64,000 nucleotides of DNA. It comes from Branchiostoma floridae. Lineage: Eukaryota > Chordata > Leptocardii > Amphioxiformes > Branchiostomatidae. Below the pieces are notes generated by a model, which was given only the letters and a program-made list of their open reading frames with translations, was not told where the DNA came from and did no database searches. This document shows, in pieces, positions 31,860 through 43,307 of the stretch; within the stretch, counting starts at the first letter, position 1; each line of letters opens with the position of its first letter. The position numbers and the translations under genes were made by a program. The DNA lies in the NCBI RefSeq assembly GCF_000003815.2, contig NW_023365727.1:1-64000 (forward strand), written 5' to 3'.

Positions 31860-32665
31860 ATGGTGGGAATAAGGGGCCAGAGAGGATCAGCTTTGGCGGA
31901 AAGGGAGACGACCCTGGGAAATTTCGAAAAATTCTCGGAGTTGTCGTTTCTGCTGATAACGAAATCTTCCTGGCTGATTTCTTCAACAGCCGAATCCAAG
32001 TGCACAGCATGAGCGGGATTCACCTCCGCCTCTTCCAAACCACACTCCCGGGGAACGACATGACGAAAGTGCATCCCTACGATGTCGCGCTAGACGCAGA
32101 GGGGCGCTTGTGGGTAGTGGGAAAGAGGGAGGGCAATGTACATGTGGTGCAGTACAGTCGCGATGGGCAGCCGTTGACCATGTTTGACGTCATAGGTTCG
32201 CCTGCCTCTCCAAGCATTGCAGTGGACATGACTACCCACAAAGTCGTCGTGGCTACCATGCGTGGTGTCTTGGTGTTCCAGCCGGACGGCTCGTTATATC
32301 TAAAATTTGGGGAGAAAGAGGTGTACGCGATAGATGTGACCACAGACAGCAAGGGAAACATCCTTGTTGCGGTCAACCCGAGAAGTGTCCAGGTGTATAA
32401 TCGCAAAGGGGTACGATTGCTTACATTTAAGACAGACAGTCGCAATGTACGTGGAATTTGCTCGGACATTTTGGGGCGCATCATTGTAACAAGCGACACA
32501 CCCGGGGCAGGGCGGGTTTACATATTCACAAGCCGTGGGGACTTTGTCCGCACCCTCGCGAACATTGCGAAGCCCTGGGGAGTGGCCGTGGGTCAGGAAG
32601 GGCAGTTGGTAGTGACCGATGTAGAAGAAAGCATTGTAACCATCTTTCCACGCCAACCGGTGTAA
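31860..32665 (+). CDS. NHL membrane protein: C-terminal beta-propeller exon
   Basis: After a TTTTACTGCAG acceptor (ending 31859) the exon gives Asp (split codon) and 267 residues to TAA at 32663-32665. It opens with GGNKGPERISFGGKGDDPGK and FRKILGVVVSADNEIFLADF-F-NSRIQVHSM, a classic NHL repeat (GVVVSADNEIFLADFFNSRI). Further blades follow: HPYDVALDAEGRLWVVGK, PSIAVDMTTHKVVVAT, YAIDVTTDSKGNILVAV, VRGICSDILGRIIVTSD and PWGVAVGQEGQLVVTD. About six blades make a full propeller, used in protein or ligand binding in TRIM-NHL and related proteins. Here it follows a TM helix and no RING or B-box is seen, so an extracellular receptor-like role is inferred. Confidence 0.92.
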
Positions 32666-34239
32666 AAATGAACTAGAAATGTAACATTTGCAACTGTGCC
32701 AATTGTGCGTTGAATTACAACTATACTACAAGGATAAACAGTAACTATAAGTCAAAGGCCAAAGTAGTCGTGGAAGATTGGATGAGGTTTCGAAGTAGAT
32801 GTTGGGGTGAAAGGGTGTGTTCTGGGTGACGGTAGGGCTTATCCCTTACCTTACCTTATTTGGTCCCTTACCTCATGTAAGCAGATGAAACGTCGAGGAA
32901 AAGGTCAAAGTATCAAAGAAAAGCGGAGGATGTCCACATATATCCTTATCTACTTATCATGCACAAGAATTGATGTATACATATGAATGTAGGCGGCGCT
33001 TCCAAGGACAGCCACGGTGTTACATGGGCTACTCGTGCGGCGTCAAATGATAGATCACTTTTATGTTGACTCGTGTTTTTAGAAGTGTTTTCGTCATTCT
33101 AAATATAAGTGAAGATTTATAGGTCTCTAAGCCTAGTACATTGTACATTAGCACATTTTTCAAGTCGGCACGTATCAGAGCCTAATCTGCAGTACCGCTC
33201 CCGACTGCGCCGTGAAAAGCATTAAAACGACCGTCAAATTGCAAAATTTTTCTCTTTTCGGGAATTTTTTTTCAACCTTTATTTAACCTTGATACATCTT
33301 CGGCCTAAGCCGCTTTTCAAGATTTCAAGGGTATTGGGATATGGTGAAAGGCTCGCAAAGGGTTTCTTTTGCTTATTTGACTTAAATTGGGAACGTACAT
33401 CTAAAATCAAGAATGATAATATCTAAGACGATTCTCAAACAAAAAGTGTATATTTAGGTCAGAAATGACATGTTTTCTTTGTATTTACTAACGTACAGAA
33501 GTAATCAAGTGCAGATTTCCTGTCAGTTGCCTCTTTCTGAAAGGCTACCCCATCAAAATAAGTCATATCTTATGAACAAAGAGTCGTTTGACAAATACAA
33601 TGGTCTTTTTCATCAGCAAATCAAACATGATTTCCAAAAGCTGCTTGGTGCGCAGATTATTTAAAGGTGCAATATAACCTAGGTCGCCAGGAGAAGCCAC
33701 TTGATTACCATAATTTTTGATACACCTCTTCTGAAACCGAACTTCTGAAAGAACAAGAGTAGAAGTTTGTTTGTTACATCGTCTCCTAAAGAAAGACAAA
33801 CTGCATACTTCTTGAAAGAGCATTGCTAAAGGATGTATTGTATGTTATACCATGTGTGTCCAATCCGAAGTATGAACTAAATTTCTGAACATATTTAGAC
33901 GTGCACTGTATCCTTTATTGCATAGACTGTAGTGTAGATTCTTCAGATACAGGGTTAGCCCTTTGTAGAAGCCTGCTTGTAGATTGTAGCTTTTATCAAA
34001 TAATGTTAGACGTATTTCATGTAAGACACGTTGTATAATTTATACTGATGTGATTTAGGTGTTGCTATTGAATTTAACAATTTATTATTGCAATGTAGAA
34101 TTGTTCATGCATTGATTGTTGATTGTTAATTCCTACTCCATATAGTTATTAGTCTGTTTCATCATATTTGATCTTATCTTCAATAACATGTATGTCGTTT
34201 TCGAAAATAATTTCATCAGGTTGGTACATCATAGGACAT
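32666..34239. other. 3' UTR of the NHL gene, then non-genic DNA
   Basis: An ATTAAA near 33220 could serve for polyadenylation; no AATAAA lies closer. The remainder has no supported gene or recognisable mobile element. Confidence 0.4.
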
Positions 34240-34692
34240 AAGAGTTTTCTTCTGCACAACCAGTTTTTCTCATATGCTGACGTTTCGATGTCTGTCAGAC
34301 ATCTTCCTCAGAGCTTCTAACTGAAGTTCTGCTTCTCGCAGCTATATATAGCGGATATAGGTGGTGCTTTTGCGGCGGTAAACAAAAGAGGGAATCGGGA
34401 CGAATGGGGGTACAAGCGTTTGGGATAGTGTTCTCGCCGCAAAAGCGCCACCTATATCGCCTACATATAGCGGCGAACTCAAGTTACAAGCTCTGAGGAA
34501 GATGTCTTGTTGAACCATGCATTTTGGCGTCATCCAGTTTTTAATGCATGAGTTGACCCTTATGCACACACGTGCACTGGACCGTATTGGGGTTAGATGT
34601 TGGCTAGCAAATACCATTATCTGCCTTTTGTCCATACAATGGATAAATTGATTATTCGTTAAGTGTATACCCTTATGACGCAATTCTTTCAT
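34240..34692 (-). mobile_element. Penelope-like or other retroelement 3' end with inverted repeats
   Basis: On the minus strand, about 34320-34250, the sequence CTCTGAGGAAGATGTCTGAC and AGACATCGAAACGTCAGC forms a tight stem flanked by CTGAGGA and GAAAC. Upstream, 34341-34375 (TATATAGCGGATATAGGTGG) pairs with 34438-34475 as a 35-bp imperfect inverted repeat around a 60-base loop, and AGATGTCTT is repeated near 34500. Such stem-bearing ends are known in Penelope-like elements. No reverse transcriptase is seen, so the assignment is tentative. Confidence 0.4.
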
Positions 34693-37021
34693 TTTCTTTG
34701 TGGTATTTGAGGCGTAATTTTCTCATATTTCTCGATTCTTAAAAATGTAGACAAATATATAGCACAGGTATAAACTGCGGACAGTCACATTGAAAATCTG
34801 TGTTAAGCCTAGACCTAAGTCACATTTCCTACCAGGCTGTTTGTGGTTTATATGAAGAAATATGCTTAATGCATACTGTTAAATTTTCTTATTCTTGTTG
34901 TCTTTTATATTACACTTTCCGTGCCCCCAGCTAGACTTCTCGGCCGGCCCCTTTGTGGAGGTGTGACGTTAGCCTAAGTTAATAACCCTACGAGGCGCAA
35001 AGCAGCTGGTTTAATTCCCACTCATTGGGTAACATTTCGATAAACTTTGGGCGAAATATTTACATTCATGTCGCTGATACAATTCCTGACGCCACGCCAA
35101 AAGCTAAGGAACTAGAACATCATCTTCAAATAACAGATTACGAACCTATCACAACGACATAGATATCTTACAAAATGATCTGTTTACAAACGTTTCCATA
35201 TCGTCTTATAGCTTACTATGTTTTCCCTCGTTCCAAAGTATTTTTACCTTGCCGGGCCTTAGCCCGGCAAGGTAATGAGGCCCGATCTTTACATGGTTCA
35301 ATCAATGGTTCAATGTTAACCCAGCCCTTCCAAAGGCCCTTCAAAAGGCCCTTTTCTCTTTGCCCAATTTTATGGCTTAGTTAGACAAGGGTACATTGCA
35401 GGCCAGTATTAAAACTGTATTTTAGACGTATGTGGTCCAGCGTAAATAAATCTACGCTTTAACCCATGTTTATCATAAAGATATATCAAAAATTGCATCA
35501 GAAGGAATTTATTTTGTAATAAAGAATAATGCATACTCATTGTGGGTCAAAAAGTTTTACAATACCGGTTTATTGTGCCAATAATTTATCTGACATAGAT
35601 TATGTTAATGAGGTAAATTTCCCTACACTTGGGGATTTTTGCTGCATTTCATACTGAAGTTGCTAGGTGTCGCTCTTTGTACATTGCAACAACATGAAAC
35701 AAAAAAATAGCCGCAAACTTCGGGACTAGTAGCCAGGTAAGTACATTTTAAAGACATTTGTGACTATGAATGTCCTTGATAGAGTTTGTATTGTGTGAAA
35801 AATAGATTTGAGACTGGATTGGCAGCTGGAGAAGTCACTAAAGCTTTCCCGTACAGGAATTGGGGTGGGAGGGGGGCGACATGTGGAACTCTGTGGTTGT
35901 CTCTGATTATTTTGATGTGATCCTCATGTTAACTGATGAACACTGGTGAAGCGCCGAGGTACCTTTTCCTGACGAAATCCCTACTACCCGGCAAGGTACA
36001 GCTTTTTTTAAAGCATTTGTTTTCGGTGTAGAGGATTAACTTAAGGTCTCACCATATTGGTACGGCACAGCGGGGTTCGAAAAATTACTCAACGAATTTC
36101 ATTCAGAGATAAAGAACGCATTTTCTTAAACAGACTTTATAATGAAGGCAACTTAATGGGGCAGGCAAATTTTTGAGTTCCTAGAGGATGTCTTCCATAT
36201 AGTTGAATAAACTTGGCCTTATTTGATAAAGGAAGAGACCCGTCCCTTACGGAAGCACCTTTGGGGCCAGCATATTTACCGTGTCCACATACGAGGGGTG
36301 ATCAATAAGTTTAGGACATTGCATGCCTTCAAATTTAGGGCATCATATGAAATATAAAGCCTCATTATTATAAAGTCCAACAAAATTCAAATCACCATGA
36401 TCATTAATTTACAGGCAACACCTAAAACAAAGTTAGGTGAGAGAAACGGGAAAACGTGTTTACATGGACAATTGAGCTACGACCTGAGGTGTGCGGATGA
36501 ACTTGATCTGCTGCAGAATTTGAGTTCTTTACGTTATTTCTTTGTGAGAACGATACCTTAAGTCTACGGAAGGAAAATTTTGTTGCACAACAACTGTAAC
36601 GGGTAAAATATAAGGCAAGTAATATATATTGTGCTTGTGTAGGACAACTACAATGTAGCTCTATAGTAACATTAATCCAATACATGCTATGTAGATATTG
36701 AGAGAGGACAAAATGTACAATGTAAGCCTATGCGCATGCGTTACTTTAGATTACTTACTACTTAAGTAAATCTAATACAAATTAGAATGTCATTGATTAT
36801 CGAAATAACTTTTGCTGAGGAGCTGGACGTCTTGTATATAAATTCTTGGTATTACTATATCTATATTCTTAAGTCGTCATTATTATGGGTTTTTTTCATT
36901 GAAGTATGTATGTATTGGCCTAGGTATGCTTTGTTATGCTATATTACGTAAAACGGGGGTCCCGTGCTCGAGGAGGTGCCTCGACCACGTTAATCAGCCT
37001 CATTACTCATAATGTGGGTAC
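34693..37021. other. Non-genic stretch with a perfect hairpin and MITE end
   Basis: A perfect 14-bp hairpin (TTACCTTGCCGGGC, CTTA, complement) lies at 35244-35275. A related CCCGGCAAGGTA block at about 35977-35990 may be the far end of the same element. Bases 36185-36225 resemble the right end of the TTA MITE. No gene is supported. Confidence 0.45.
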
Positions 37022-37430
37022 CTACTGGCTGGCAAAATACACCTGGTGATTATTACGGTATCGGCCTTTTTCAAATTTTAAAGTGTCTAACGATTCTGGG
37101 GTTTGATGTGCTGGCTGCAAAGCATTTGTCATGAACTGACAGAAGATATTACTCAATCTGAAATTCAGTTTCCATTTTTTGATATGTTTCGAGTTAACTA
37201 AAACTTTTGATGGTTGTTGCCTGCCGGGAACAAACTCGTCTTTAAGGCGCTCCTTTAACATGTCTCTGAAATAGTTGGCACTTCCGGTAGGCTATAGGGT
37301 TCAACCAAATGTTTTGGAACCCATATCTATAGAGTGTACCTCGGACATGAATAACCCAGTCTTGTTCTAGTCTAACAACTTTATTGTATGGCTTTTTGAC
37401 AATTCTAACAGGCTGTTCAACCTTAACCAA
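37022..37430 (-). mobile_element. Frameshifted non-LTR retrotransposon remnant
   Basis: Two overlapping minus-strand frames read VRLEQDWVIHVRGTLYRYGF then NIWLN, and, shifted, LKERLKDEFVPGRQQ then LDTLKFEKGRYRNN. The order W-x-x-HVR-x-x-LYRYGF, LK-x-RLKDE, GRYRN is the region between the polymerase and the C-terminal zinc segment of certain non-LTR elements (compare 13119-13316). The frameshift shows it is dead. Confidence 0.6.
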
Positions 37431-37749
37431 TATTTTATTAGTCGAGTCTGAGTGTAAATGTATAGTATTTCTCGTGTTACATATTCAAATTACAAATGAA
37501 GATAAGGTGGCGGTCACATGACCTTTTACAGAAGTTTTATTCATTTATCTTATCGTAAAATGCCGCACGAAACATGCAGAGGTAATCCAGCATCGGCTGA
37601 TTGTCGATGCATTACATTGAATACAGAGCACAGCAAAAACATTATTTGCATTAAAACAAGACAGAATATACAGAATACAACAAGACTGGCAATAAAAATG
37701 TATTATTGCCATGACGACGATTAAGGGTACAACAATACAGCTCAAATCA

Positions 37750-38240
37750 GAAATAGACTGGAACTTCCCTGTCGCACTATCCCTGGCACAATATACTAGC
37801 CCACCTGTAACATAAACCTACAGCCAGCAGAAATGTATTATCCCCGGTACAGCACAATGGTCTGCCAGTGACCTAAACCTACAGCTGAGCACTACAGAAG
37901 TATTTCCTGTCTGCCTGTGGCGTATGGCTTGAACAAGCTCTAGAAAAGAAAATGTATCCTTCATAACATAACATAACAACCAAGACAACGTGATCCATTG
38001 TGCAGAGTTCCCTGTCTAGTTTCAAAGGACAAATTCCTCCAGGGAGCAAGTGTGACCTACATTCCACCATTGCATACCAGAGATACATCTGGAACAGATT
38101 TGGGGGGGAGGGCTTGCATACCCAGCATACTACATTCCTGTGGAAATGCCTGTGCAATTCCTAGAATTTTTGCAGACTGAATGCAAAATATACCACTTGA
38201 CGACTCCCCTGAGGCGTCGTCAAAAACACGTGTACAATCA
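37750..38240 (+). repeat. Dispersed repeat with GGCGTCGYCAAAA end
   Basis: CGCACTATCCCTGGCACAAT and TAGCCCACCTGTAA near 37770-37810 recur inverted at 58780-58830. The far end (TGTGCAATTCCTAGAATTTT, TGCAGACTGAA, CCTGAGGCGTCGTCAAAA) recurs at 51590-51670 and 58300-58360, and inverted at 57185-57270. It is non-coding. Confidence 0.7.
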
Positions 38241-38759
38241 ATCAATCACATCAAATAGAAAACACTTCTTTAATGGAAAATCAATCAATCACTTCAAATG
38301 GAAAACACTTCTCAAATAGAAAATAACATTTCTGCATTATGTTTATATAATCTATAGTGGTAACTGTGGCATCTGTGTTCTTGGATCAAGAACGTCGCCT
38401 AGTAATGTTGACAAGAACTGCAATAGTTTGACGTCAGGTATTGTCCAGTTAAAGGGCATTGTACACAGCCAAGGTCTAATTGTGTGCATCAGATTCGGGT
38501 TTACCTATATACTGGTTAACACCATGGACTGAACTTAACGGTTACATGGATGTGTAAAATATGTATAACCAACACGAAATGGTGGGAAATAAACCCTTGC
38601 GCTCAACTGTCAGCGGGATTACACATCAGCAGGCCGACGAAGCCACATATATGCCAGCTATCAATGATCAAAAGCTTTACCTTCAATCGTATATGCTGTT
38701 ACACAACAGCAGCATGATGATGGTGAGCTGAAAACAACAAAGGCATTCCATGGATCCAG
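38241..38759. other. Non-genic stretch upstream of the repeat-tail membrane-protein exons
   Basis: A short direct duplication (AATCAATCAATCAC, AAATGGAAAACACTTCT) lies at 38235-38325. No further exon of the downstream membrane protein is convincing here. Confidence 0.35.
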
Positions 38760-38851
38760 TTACATGTTGCAATATACCTGGAAAATTATGAACCCGTCAT
38801 CCAATCAGCTAACTGCGATGTCATCCAGCCAGACGATGACATTTCATGGAG
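38760..38851 (+). CDS. Ectodomain exon of the repeat-tail membrane protein
   Basis: After ATGGATCCAG (ending 38759) the frame reads LHVAIYLENYEPVIQSANCD then VIQPDDDISW plus two bases AG, ending at a GTAAAA donor (38852). AG joins T of the next exon to give Ser, so the phases match. A different frame here starts with ATG but does not connect to the next exon. The exon lies outside the membrane; its domain is not recognised. Confidence 0.5.
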
Positions 38852-39004
38852 GTAAAAATAACCTGCTTATACCTGCAAGTAATTCTGGACTGGTCTATTT
38901 TGCAAATTTACATAGGGTGTATATAGAGTCCATTCTTGCACGGAGGGAGGTATTAGGTTGAATTCATTTTGGACTTTGGTGATTATGTAAAAGTCTTATT
39001 TTAG

Positions 39005-40793
39005 TGGAAGTATTTTTGACTGCTCAGAAAGAAATGCTGAGCCCACAGCACGCCCCACAGAAGCCTCCAGTTCTGCCGCAGAACATCCTTTCGGCCCATT
39101 AGAAAGTTATAGCAATGGCACTGCCACCTCTCGCTATCATTGGTACTTTAAGCACAACGCTGTTTTAAAAACAACTTCTGCAGGCAAAAGAAGCACAATA
39201 AGACCAACACTAGCATTTCCCCTTGCAATTACTTTAGACAAAGCAGCAAACAGAAGTTCTCATGAATTTCATCCGCATCCCCCCCTTCCTGTCACCATTG
39301 CCTCTATCTGTGGAACAGTTGCTGGCCTTGTCCTGATCATCATTCTCACACTCTGGTGCAAGAGAGCGACTAAATATTGCCCCTCAGGATTTGATCCTAA
39401 TGTTGTTCGTAGCAACAGGAACACAGCTGTTTCTGTAGTGACAAGTGGACAGGGCGAGTCTCTGACTAACGTTCAATCTCTGAAAGTTGCAAATCTATCA
39501 CATAACGAAGTGCTAGCTGCCTTAAAGCCAAACCCTATGTACGCCGGTGTGGGAGCACCACCAAAGGACCAAACATCTTCAACAATGGTGAGTTGTCAGG
39601 GCCAGTCTCAGGCCATCACTAAACGCAACACAAACACCACAGCTGCTGTAGTAACTAGTGTTCATGATCACCAGTATGAAGATATAGACAAACAACACAA
39701 ACAGACAGGGCAGGGCCAGTCTCGGGCCATCACTAAGTTAAACACAAACACCACAGCTGCTGAAGTTACCAGTGTTCATGATCACCAGTATGAAGATATA
39801 GACAAACAACACAAACAGACAGGGCAGGGCCAGTCTCGGGCCATCACTAAGTTAAACACAAACACCACAGCTGCTGAAGTAACTAGTGTTCATGATCACC
39901 AGTATGAAGATATAGACAAACAACACAAACAGACAGGGCAGGGCCAGTCTCGGGCCATCACTAAGTTAAACACAAACACCACAGCTGCTGAAGTAACTAG
40001 TGTTCATGATCACCAGTATGAAGATATAGACAAACAACACAAACAGACAGGGCAGGGCCAGTCTCAGGCCATCACTAAGTTAAACACAAACACCACAGCT
40101 GCTGAAGTAACAAGTGTTCATGATCACCAGTATGATGATACAGACAAACAACACAAACAGACAGGGCAGGGCCAGTCTCAGGCCATCACTGAACGCAACA
40201 CAAACACCACAGCTACTGTAGTGGCCAATAGTCATGATCAACAGTATGAAGATATGGCCCCTCAACACAATCTGGCAGGACAGACCGTCTCTGAATCCAA
40301 CACAAACGCCACAGCTTCTGTAGTGGTCAGGGGTCATGATCACCAGTATGGAAATGTGGACAGCCAGACAGGGCAGGGTCATCCTCAGGCCATTACTAAC
40401 TCCTTTGATGCTAGAAATCTATCATATGGCTCAGGGCCGACTGCCTCACAGCTTAATTCCTTGTACAATGTTGAAGGTCAGACCATCACTAAATCCAACT
40501 CGGGTGGTCATGAACAGACAGGGCAGGGCCAGTTTCAGGCGAGCACTGAATCCAACCCAAACACTACAGCTGCTGTAGATATCAGTGGTCAAGAACAGAC
40601 AGAGCAGAGTCACTCTCTGGCCATCGCTGAATCCCACATAAACACCACAGCTGCTGTAGTGACCAGCGGTCATGATCAGACAGGGCAGGGCCAGTCTCAG
40701 GTCACCACTGACACATTTGATGCAGGGTCGTGTGGCGTAACGACAGGGTGTTTGGCCCAGAACCCAGAGGTCCTGGGTTCAAATCCACAATGA
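39005..40793 (+). CDS. Membrane protein with TM helix and amplified cytoplasmic tail
   Basis: From a TTATTTTAG acceptor (ending 39004) 595 codons stay open to TGA 40791-40793. The order is a stalk (GSIFDCSERNAEPTARPTEA, sequons SNGTA and NRSSH), a TM helix at about 39294-39356 (TIASICGTVAGLVLIIILTL), basic stop-transfer WCKRATKY, and a long tail. The tail has PNPMYAGVG near 39535 and then 38-residue repeats (GQGQSRAITKLNTNTTAAEV, TSVHDHQYEDIDKQHKQT). I associate this tail type with amphioxus surface proteins, some with leucine-rich ectodomains; no LRR is visible here. YEDI fits the YxxPhi sorting pattern. The last ~20 residues derive from a SINE (40727 on). Type I topology is inferred. Confidence 0.75.
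39598..40280 (+). repeat. 114-bp coding tandem repeat, five near-identical units plus diverged flanks
   Basis: CAGGGCCAGTCTCRGGCC recurs at 39711, 39825, 39939, 40053 and 40167, exactly 114 bp apart, so each unit adds 38 residues in frame. Units at 39711-40166 differ by only a few, mainly synonymous, bases, which implies recent expansion or gene conversion. Diverged units flank them. Confidence 0.95.
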
Positions 40794-40990
40794 AATGTAC
40801 ACGGTTTCCCCACTCCACTCAGGTGAAAATAAGTTCCTATCTTCGGTTAGGGACGATACATTGGACGTTGAATGGAGGTCCGTGATTGAAAAGAGCCAAA
40901 CCTCGGGCACATTAATAAACCTGCCACACGAAAAGAGTATCGAAAATAGTAGGGTCCTTCCCCTGCAATCCACATCAGGGGATTAATCGC
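40727..40990 (+). mobile_element. tRNA-derived SINE inserted in the membrane-protein tail exon
   Basis: The head reads GTCGTGTGGCGTAACGACAG (A-box-like) and CCTGGGTTCAAATCC (B box). The body reads CCCCACTCCACTCAGGTG, CTTCGGTTAGGGACGATA, GAATGGAGGTCC, CTCGGGCAC, ACCTGCCACAC and GAGTAGGGTCCTTCCC, matching 14195-14513 inverted. It supplies the tail exon's final codons and stop. Confidence 0.85.
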
Positions 40991-43307
40991 CACAACAAAA
41001 TAGAGACTCTTGCACAGCACTGACAGGCATAGGTATAAGACCAGCATTAACAAACACTTCAGTGACATACACCCCTAAGGTCAGCTGCTAAAATTTGGTG
41101 ACAATTGCATAGAAAAAACACTAAGATGTTGTTGAAAGGAGATAAAGATTCCAAAAAGGTAATTTAAAGATCATTGAAGATCCTGAAAATCACCAATCCT
41201 TCGAAAAGAAACGTTCATGTTAAATTTTGTCACAATTTTGACGGTTAACGATGTTGCTTCTGTGGAATTTCTACCTTTAAGAGTTATACACTCCACAAAG
41301 GAACTGTTTGAGTCCTAGCACAGCGAAATCTTTCCTTGACTCTCTGATATATTTCTACAAAAATTTAGTTGGAAGAGAAACAGAGGAAACAGAGAGCTGG
41401 GAAGAAAACCTGCATCAATGTGTATCTCGGCCACAACACACATTTTGACACCAGGCAAAATAGCAGTCGGTCAACATAAAGGTCAAGCATGTTGATCACA
41501 TAATCTATAATTGAAAAATGGAAAAAGAATCCAATCAATGGCAAAAAGTCAAATTACTTAGGCTTAGGCATAGTTACACTACCGAGAATCAAGCACATGG
41601 CTATGATGACCTGAACACTATGATAATGGTAACTACCATATGCATCTGGCAACTCATAGAACTCTAACAAAGATCAAACAGGACTTGGCAGATAAAAAGA
41701 AAGACAAAGCTTGCAATTAGAATATATTTCGTTGGTTGTTGGTTGGCAAGGTCAGGCGTTGTTTCGGGACGCCAGGAGGACGCTAAATGATACTTATGCG
41801 GTAGTAATTGTTTTTTTGTGATACCCCTTAGTCCCTAACGGAGCTAACAGGGTTCAGAAAGTAAGAAGAATCATTGGCAAGATCCTGCAATGTTGGTAAC
41901 ACCTGGGTAATACATTGCCTGGAGGTAAACATGTGGTTGGCAAACATCTATACAGAAACTAAACAGGGATTCAAATAAGCCCGGTATAGAATGAAAATTC
42001 CAATGGAAGGTAAGGGGAAAAGCTGTAGGCTCAAACACTTTGGATTTGCACGCTCAAACATGTAGCATAGGACCCACGGCCAAGAAATGTGAATCATATA
42101 TATATATTGGATGTGCAAAGTTTATTACTATGTGCCTATCATGCAGCTTACAATTACCCAAGCAACATGGATTTGGAAACGGTCAGGCAGCATCTGCTAC
42201 TGTCTTTCGTCATTGGCATGACGGAAATCTGCATTGGAAAGAGTGACTGTTACCTTGTCTATCTTATAACCTGGATGTTTTACCTTCATCGGCGTATTAG
42301 AAAGTAGTCCGTAGTTTGTGGAGACTTCAGTTTAAAACTATAGGTTGTATGATCCCAGTCGGATACTAGGTGATACTTTGAAGCTGCAATAAGAAAATTA
42401 AATTGGCTTTAAATCCACACCCTACAAAGGTAAATTGTTATGGATCAGTAAAATGTCGACAGTTTTTGGGGGGCTTACAATTATGGGACGATAACTGCGA
42501 CAAAGATTTTCGCGTATGTCCCTATATTTGTAGCTGCTGTGTTCACAATTCATCACCAAGCCAGAGTATCTCGTCGTTATGGACAATTTAAGTGTGAAAA
42601 TATTCAATTACTACAGAAGCTGTAAATTTAAGTTACCGATCAGCTATATCGTAATGGCCATTATTGCCGCTGGATTTTTCTGAATGGATGTGAGCTTTAC
42701 ACCAGTAATGCCGGCATTTTTTTGTTCTTTTTTTCTTGGTAGTATTGTAACGATAGTAGTCATAACTATTTCTGTGATAGTATTATTCATTCAATTTGTA
42801 TGATTTGTTTGTAGAGTTGAATGTCAATTTCATTTATGACCTAAGTATGTATTCTATTTACCTGTTATGAGCTCATCATGTTGACACCAGCCTCACACAG
42901 CTAGAGACCATCAATGTACAGCCAACATTGATGAATAGGAAACAAACACAAACAAAAAGGAGATGTTGTCTTAACACATGGAAACATGCAAGAATAACAT
43001 ATGTTCAAAGTTCTTATAGATTGTGTTGGACAATATTGACAGTTCTTTTTTTTCACCAGAATCCTACTATGAGGGCCTTTTAATGACAAAAAAACCTTAT
43101 ATGAAGCAGATTATGGTAATAATTACATGTTTATTGCAGTTCCATAGAAGTGAAGAAGGGAATTATATGACGCAGATTGTTGTGCTACGTATATGAAGAA
43201 GACTTTCGTACATGTTTATTGTAATTCTATAAAAAGATCTTCTTGTAAGTTAACAGCTTATTGTTACAACGGCAGTTTTTGTTCACTACAACTTTATAAG
43301 CCTATCA
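40991..43307. other. Non-genic stretch
   Basis: No gene, RNA gene or clear repeat is supported. The short frames at 42040-42600 are not convincing exons. The stretch ends in an 882-base N gap (43308-44189). Confidence 0.4.

Noticed and set aside
39598-40280. Regularly spaced repeats resembling a CRISPR array
   Set aside because: The repeats are contiguous 114-bp coding units without spacers, in a eukaryotic gene.
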